Below are positions 60,718-64,000 of a DNA stretch of 64,000 nucleotides, piece by piece. The stretch covers positions 1 through 64,000 of the forward strand of contig JADZDL010000219.1 of the NCBI GenBank assembly GCA_020851075.1, read 5' to 3'. Position numbers and translations under genes: made by a program. The notes under the pieces were generated by a model. That model saw only the letters and a program-made list of their open reading frames with translations, had not been told where the DNA came from and searched no databases. The stretch is from Planctomycetota bacterium. GTDB lineage: Bacteria; Planctomycetota; UBA1135; UBA2386. Position 1 is the stretch's first letter. Every line of letters begins with the position of its first letter.

Positions 60718-62501
60718 CTTCGCAACCCACCCAGTTTGTCGACTTCCCTGCCTCGCTGCAGTGGCTCGATCGCCCCGCCTTGTCGCGCGCAACGGGCCTG
60801 CGCGGTCATGTGCTCGCGATCGTGTCGTGGCGACTTGGCTGCGTGCACAGCCGGCAGGCACTCGCGGAGTTTGCGGCGTTGCAGCGAACCTACGCGGGAC
60901 GGGCGTTCGCAATGGTGGCGGTGCATTCCCCGTGCCTGCCCGCCGAACACGATCTCGCGCGCGTGCGGCGCGTGCTCGCGGAGCGCACCGTGCCGATCAC
61001 GGTGGCGATCGATGCCGCGGGCGAACTGCGGCGTCTGCTTGGTCACCGTTGTTTGCCGGGGCTCGCGCTCGTCGATACCGACGGCGCGGTGCGTTTCGTC
61101 GGCCACGGCGAACCCAATCGACTGCGCGTCGAAGAGGCGATCGAGTCGCTGCTAGAACGCGCCGAACGCAACGGCACGGCCGCGCGGGTGCCGTTCGTGC
61201 CTGGTCTTCTCCCGGCGCCGGACGCCCGGCCGCTGTTGCCGAGTGCGATCGCGAGAGACGGGGAGACGCTGTGGGTGGCTTGCCCTGGCCACCGCCGCGT
61301 CTACGAAGTCGACAAGTCGGGCACGGTGATCCGGACGATCGGCAGCGGCCAACCCGGCACCGCGGATGGGCCCGCCGCGACCGCGAGTTTTCACACGCCG
61401 ATGGGCTTGCTCACGCATGGCGATCACCTCGTGGTCGCCGATGCCGGTGCGCACACTCTGCGCGCAATCCATCGCCAGACTGGCGAAGTTGCGACCTGGT
61501 GCGGCAACGGTCGCCGCAACACGGATCGTTTTGGCGGCGCGTTTGGCGACCAACAGGGACTGTGTTCGCCCGTGGCGATGGCCGCGCTCGACGGAGGCAT
61601 CTACGTGAGCCAGGCGGGCGCCCATCAGGTCTGGCAGTTTGATCCCGAGACGCAGGCGGCGACGGCGTGGATCGGCACCGGGGCGCGTTCGTTGCGCGAT
61701 GGCGGCGAAGAGGCGACGTTTGCCGAGCCGTGGGGCATCGCGGTGCGCGAGGATGCGGTGTTCCTTGCCGATGCGAGCAATGGTGCGTTGCGCAGGGTCG
61801 ACCTCGGCCACAACTTCGTGCGCACCGTGGCGCAGGGGCTCGCGCGGCCGATGGGGCTGGTCGTGCATGGCGCGGACGTGTTCGTGGCCGATGCGTGGCA
61901 GGCCGCGGTGGTGCGCTGGTGTGAAGGTGCGGAGCTCGCGGCGGGTTTTGCGGATCGCAAGCAAGGCCTCGTCGAGCCGGTCGCCCTCACGATCGCCAGC
62001 GACGAACTCTGGATCGCCGATGCGGGCGCCAATTGCCTGTTCGTGGCCGATCTTCCGGGTTCTGGTGCACTGCGCCGTGTTGAGTTGTCGGGCTGGCCGG
62101 CGTTGCCGCAGCCCGTGCACGACGAACGCTACGCGCGGTTCGCGGAGCCGTTGCAGGCGCTGGAATTCTCGGATGTGACGTTGCGCATCGAGTTGCCGCT
62201 GGCCGATGGCGAGCAGTTGGATGCCGCGTTGCCGTGTCAGGTCTCGGTGCTCGACGAAGGGGTTCCCGTGCTCGCCTGTGATCGCAACGCGAGTGTTTCG
62301 ATCGAAGACGGCTGTGCGGTCATGCTCGTGCCGATCTCCGATCGTGGTCACGGTGCCCTGCGCGTGCGCGTCGAAGCAACCGTTCGCGCGGGCGCTTCGG
62401 CCCAGCCGCGGCAGCGTACGTGGCGTTACGTGGTGCCGGTCGAAGTTGGCACCGCGGGCGGTGTCGATTGCGTCGTGCGCGCGCTCAGCGAACGCACGTG
62501 A
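60714..62501 (+). CDS. NHL-repeat protein with degenerate thioredoxin-like domain (NHLRC2-like)
   Basis: The 595 residues resemble NHLRC2. Residues 1-160 are thioredoxin-like (VSWRLGCVHSRQALAEFAAL, VHSPCLPAEHDLARV, CLPGLALVDTDG), but the active-site CxxC is reduced to one Cys followed by VHS. Residues about 170-440 are an NHL beta-propeller (TPMGLLTHGDHLVVADAGAH, EPWGIAVREDAVFLADASNG, RPMGLVVHGADVFVADAWQA). The C-terminus is a beta-sandwich. Redox catalysis is unlikely. Start GTG 60714 overlaps the glpD stop, so the two are translationally coupled. It overlaps convergent nagA by 17 bp. Confidence 0.82.
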   Translation: MTSQPTQFVDFPASLQWLDRPALSRATGLRGHVLAIVSWRLGCVHSRQALAEFAALQRTYAGRAFAMVAVHSPCLPAEHDLARVRRVLAERTVPITVAIDAAGELRRLLGHRCLPGLALVDTDGAVRFVGHGEPNRLRVEEAIESLLERAERNGTAARVPFVPGLLPAPDARPLLPSAIARDGETLWVACPGHRRVYEVDKSGTVIRTIGSGQPGTADGPAATASFHTPMGLLTHGDHLVVADAGAHTLRAIHRQTGEVATWCGNGRRNTDRFGGAFGDQQGLCSPVAMAALDGGIYVSQAGAHQVWQFDPETQAATAWIGTGARSLRDGGEEATFAEPWGIAVREDAVFLADASNGALRRVDLGHNFVRTVAQGLARPMGLVVHGADVFVADAWQAAVVRWCEGAELAAGFADRKQGLVEPVALTIASDELWIADAGANCLFVADLPGSGALRRVELSGWPALPQPVHDERYARFAEPLQALEFSDVTLRIELPLADGEQLDAALPCQVSVLDEGVPVLACDRNASVSIEDGCAVMLVPISDRGHGALRVRVEATVRAGASAQPRQRTWRYVVPVEVGTAGGVDCVVRALSERT

Positions 62502-63600
62502 TCGAGCCGTCGTCGCCGAGCAGCGTGAACGCCGCGTGCTGGCCGATTGCGAGGCTGCCAAAACGCTCGGCGCCCGCGACGAGTCGCGCGGCATTGCCGC
62601 TCGCTACGCGGGCGAGTGTCCACGGCCCCGCCTGCGGCACGAATTGCAGGAAGTTGCGTGCACACAGCGCCATCGTCAACGCCGAACCGGCAAGACGGCC
62701 TTCGGCATCGCGCACGACGCCGTTCTCGGCAAACACGCGGATGCCGGACAAATGGTATTGCCCATCGGGCATGCCTGCGGCGGCCACCGCATCGCTGACG
62801 AGCGCGAAACGATCGGGGCCAAGGATGCGGAACGCGTTGCGCACCATCGCGGGATGCACGTGCACGCCGTCGAGGATCAGCGGGCACAGCAGGCGCGCTT
62901 CGTCGAGCGCCATGCCGGCGACCCCGACATCGCGGTGGTGCAGCGGGCCCATCACATTGAACAAATGGGTGACGGCGCGCGCGCCCGCGTCGACGCATTC
63001 GGCAAAACCCGTGGTGCGATCGCAGTGGCCGATGGCGCACGTAACCCCGTGTTTGCTGAGATGCGCGATGGCTTCGGCGGCACCGGGGCGCGCGTTCCCG
63101 ATCGTAAGCAGCTTCAGCGTGCCGTTCGCCGCCGTCAGCAGCGCCTCGAGATTCTTTGGCGTCGGATCGACGAAACAGCGCGCGTCGTGGGCGCCCGGGG
63201 CCGTGAGGAACGGGCCTTCAAGGTGCAGGCCGAGCGGTACCGCGCCACAGCCGCGGTAGCCCTCGATGCATTTGGCCACGGCGGCGACCTGCTCCAGCAG
63301 CTGTTCCCACGGCGCAGTGATCAGCGTCGGCAGGAACGCGACCGCGCCGCCATCCCAGACCGCCTGCGCCACGGTGGCGAGGGCATCCGGGGTCGCTTCG
63401 TCGATGCTGCGGCCGCCCGCGCCGTTCACCTGGAGATCCACGAATCCCGGTAGCAGGGTGCCGCGCAGCCGGACCGCGGTGGAACCTGGTTCGCCCTGGT
63501 CGATGGCGTCGATGCGGCCGTTCGTTGCTGCGATGCGGCAACTGGCCTGGATGGCGTGTGGAAGCACCGCGCGGTCGACGATCCATTCCGATCTGGTCAC
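62485..63600 (-). CDS. nagA: N-acetylglucosamine-6-phosphate deacetylase
   Basis: The 371 residues form an amidohydrolase TIM barrel. Motifs: PGFVDLQVNGAGG, LGLHLEGPFL (metal Glu), AIGHCDRTT (metal His), VTHLFNVMGPLHHRD, LILDGVHVHP and LVSDAVAAAG (catalytic Asp). NagA deacetylates GlcNAc-6-phosphate in amino-sugar recycling or catabolism. Start GTG 63600 gives a normal N-terminus. No nagB is seen in this window. It converges with the NHL gene. Confidence 0.92.
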   Translation of the reverse strand: MTRSEWIVDRAVLPHAIQASCRIAATNGRIDAIDQGEPGSTAVRLRGTLLPGFVDLQVNGAGGRSIDEATPDALATVAQAVWDGGAVAFLPTLITAPWEQLLEQVAAVAKCIEGYRGCGAVPLGLHLEGPFLTAPGAHDARCFVDPTPKNLEALLTAANGTLKLLTIGNARPGAAEAIAHLSKHGVTCAIGHCDRTTGFAECVDAGARAVTHLFNVMGPLHHRDVGVAGMALDEARLLCPLILDGVHVHPAMVRNAFRILGPDRFALVSDAVAAAGMPDGQYHLSGIRVFAENGVVRDAEGRLAGSALTMALCARNFLQFVPQAGPWTLARVASGNAARLVAGAERFGSLAIGQHAAFTLLGDDGSITCVR

Positions 63601-63697
63601 CCTGCCACGGTAGGGCTTGGAGGCCGCGCGCGCCAGCGCACCCGAACGGCGGAACGTATGGTTCCCTTGCCCGGCGGCGGGACTACGATGCCTCACA

Positions 63698-64000
63698 ATG
63701 CGCTCGAGCTCGCTCGTAACCTGGATTCTCGTGCTGTGTGGAGCCCTCTGCGGCCTCTTGGTCTCGCAGCTCGTGCCCAAGGAGTTCCGGAACGGCATTC
63801 CAGATCTGCACCAGCAGGACTATCGGCTCGTTCGCACCGAGACCACGGCCTACGAGATCTCCGACGCCAAGTGGATCTCGGTGCCGTGGCTCTACGCGGA
63901 CTTCGATCTGTCGATGGACGTCGAGCTCAGCGAGAAGATGGACCTCGATGTGCTGGTGCGGCAGGTCGAACCACGGCGCATCGGCAACAAGACGATTCCG
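63698..64000 (+). CDS. Membrane-anchored protein (3' end cut by window edge)
   Basis: The visible 101 codons start with a hydrophobic anchor (SLVTWILVLCGALCGLLVSQLV) and continue with a charged, acidic region (YADFDLSMDVELSEKMDLDVLVRQVEPRRIG). I do not recognise a family from this fragment. The start is the ATG at 63698; a different-frame ATG at 63688 is not used. The gene is divergent from nagA. Confidence 0.6.
   Translation, partial: MRSSSLVTWILVLCGALCGLLVSQLVPKEFRNGIPDLHQQDYRLVRTETTAYEISDAKWISVPWLYADFDLSMDVELSEKMDLDVLVRQVEPRRIGNKTIP

Noticed and set aside
58768-60912. Long open frame antisense to glpD
   Set aside because: The plus strand encodes complete GlpD with all family motifs; the opposite frame is Arg-rich with no recognisable domain.

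Overview
The window is GC-rich bacterial DNA, densely coded on both strands, with 54 protein genes (two cut by the window edges). I found no rRNA, tRNA, CRISPR array, insertion sequence or prophage. The gene mix points to a planctomycete-like bacterium: Ser/Thr kinases with TPR tails beside ECF sigma factors, a CRTAC1-type FG-GAP protein, very large secreted proteins built from carboxypeptidase-regulatory-like domains, a diheme cytochrome c peroxidase homologue, a SMUBP-2-like helicase, an SUI1/eIF1 homologue, and several secreted proteins with an F/Y-GTGC block and a shared C-terminal module. This placement is inferred from gene content; no marker gene in the window proves it.

Layout. 1-9.7 kb: an FHA regulator (cut), a DUF1444 protein, a two-gene surface-protein unit, an SUI1 protein, a small secreted protein, an M28-PDZ peptidase and an SGNH hydrolase. 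10-17.3 kb: a signalling island with a GIY-YIG protein and two STPK-TPR kinases enclosing two divergent ECF sigma factors. 17.3-22.2 kb: a lipoprotein cytochrome, rlmH, an rsmB-like gene, a hybrid histidine kinase and a DinB protein. 22.2-32.5 kb: DUF2304, GT2 glycosyltransferase, FG-GAP protein, TolB-like lipoprotein, queA, thiE, a TPR membrane protein and a second giant surface protein. 32.6-40.6 kb: cytochrome peroxidase, a paralogous secreted protein, a helicase, an unrecognised secreted protein and a small zinc ribbon. 40.9-46.6 kb: queG, a degenerate kinase-like protein, an ECF sigma / zinc-finger anti-sigma / secreted-protein operon, and a glycerophosphodiesterase. 46.7-54.5 kb: class V aminotransferase and GmhA, a DUF4384 protein, a toroid protein, and a minus-strand run DUF2203, Dabb, malate dehydrogenase, TauE, SDR. 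54.6-64 kb: ETF-quinone oxidoreductase, another secreted paralogue, a methyltransferase-like protein, glpD coupled to an NHL/thioredoxin-like gene, nagA, and a cut membrane protein.

Functionally the window mixes tRNA/rRNA modification (QueA and QueG of the queuosine pathway, RlmH, RsmB-like), core metabolism (MDH, GlpD, ETF-QO, NagA, ThiE), envelope biology and three separate signalling modules.

The most unusual signal is in malate dehydrogenase. An intact-looking gene carries one in-frame TGA at 53148-53150, exactly in the conserved GNPxNTN motif, where some MDHs have alanine and plant NADP-MDH has cysteine. The same gene also ends in TGA, as do many genes here. Other points worth a second look are a tandem pair of GGTTG-N5-CAACC dyads just upstream of an ECF sigma gene, fifteen G-tracts in 137 bp at a convergent gene junction, long perfect hairpins without U-tracts between convergent genes, paired TTCCGGAA palindromes upstream of the FHA gene, and a shared C-terminal module on secreted proteins, including a peroxidase.
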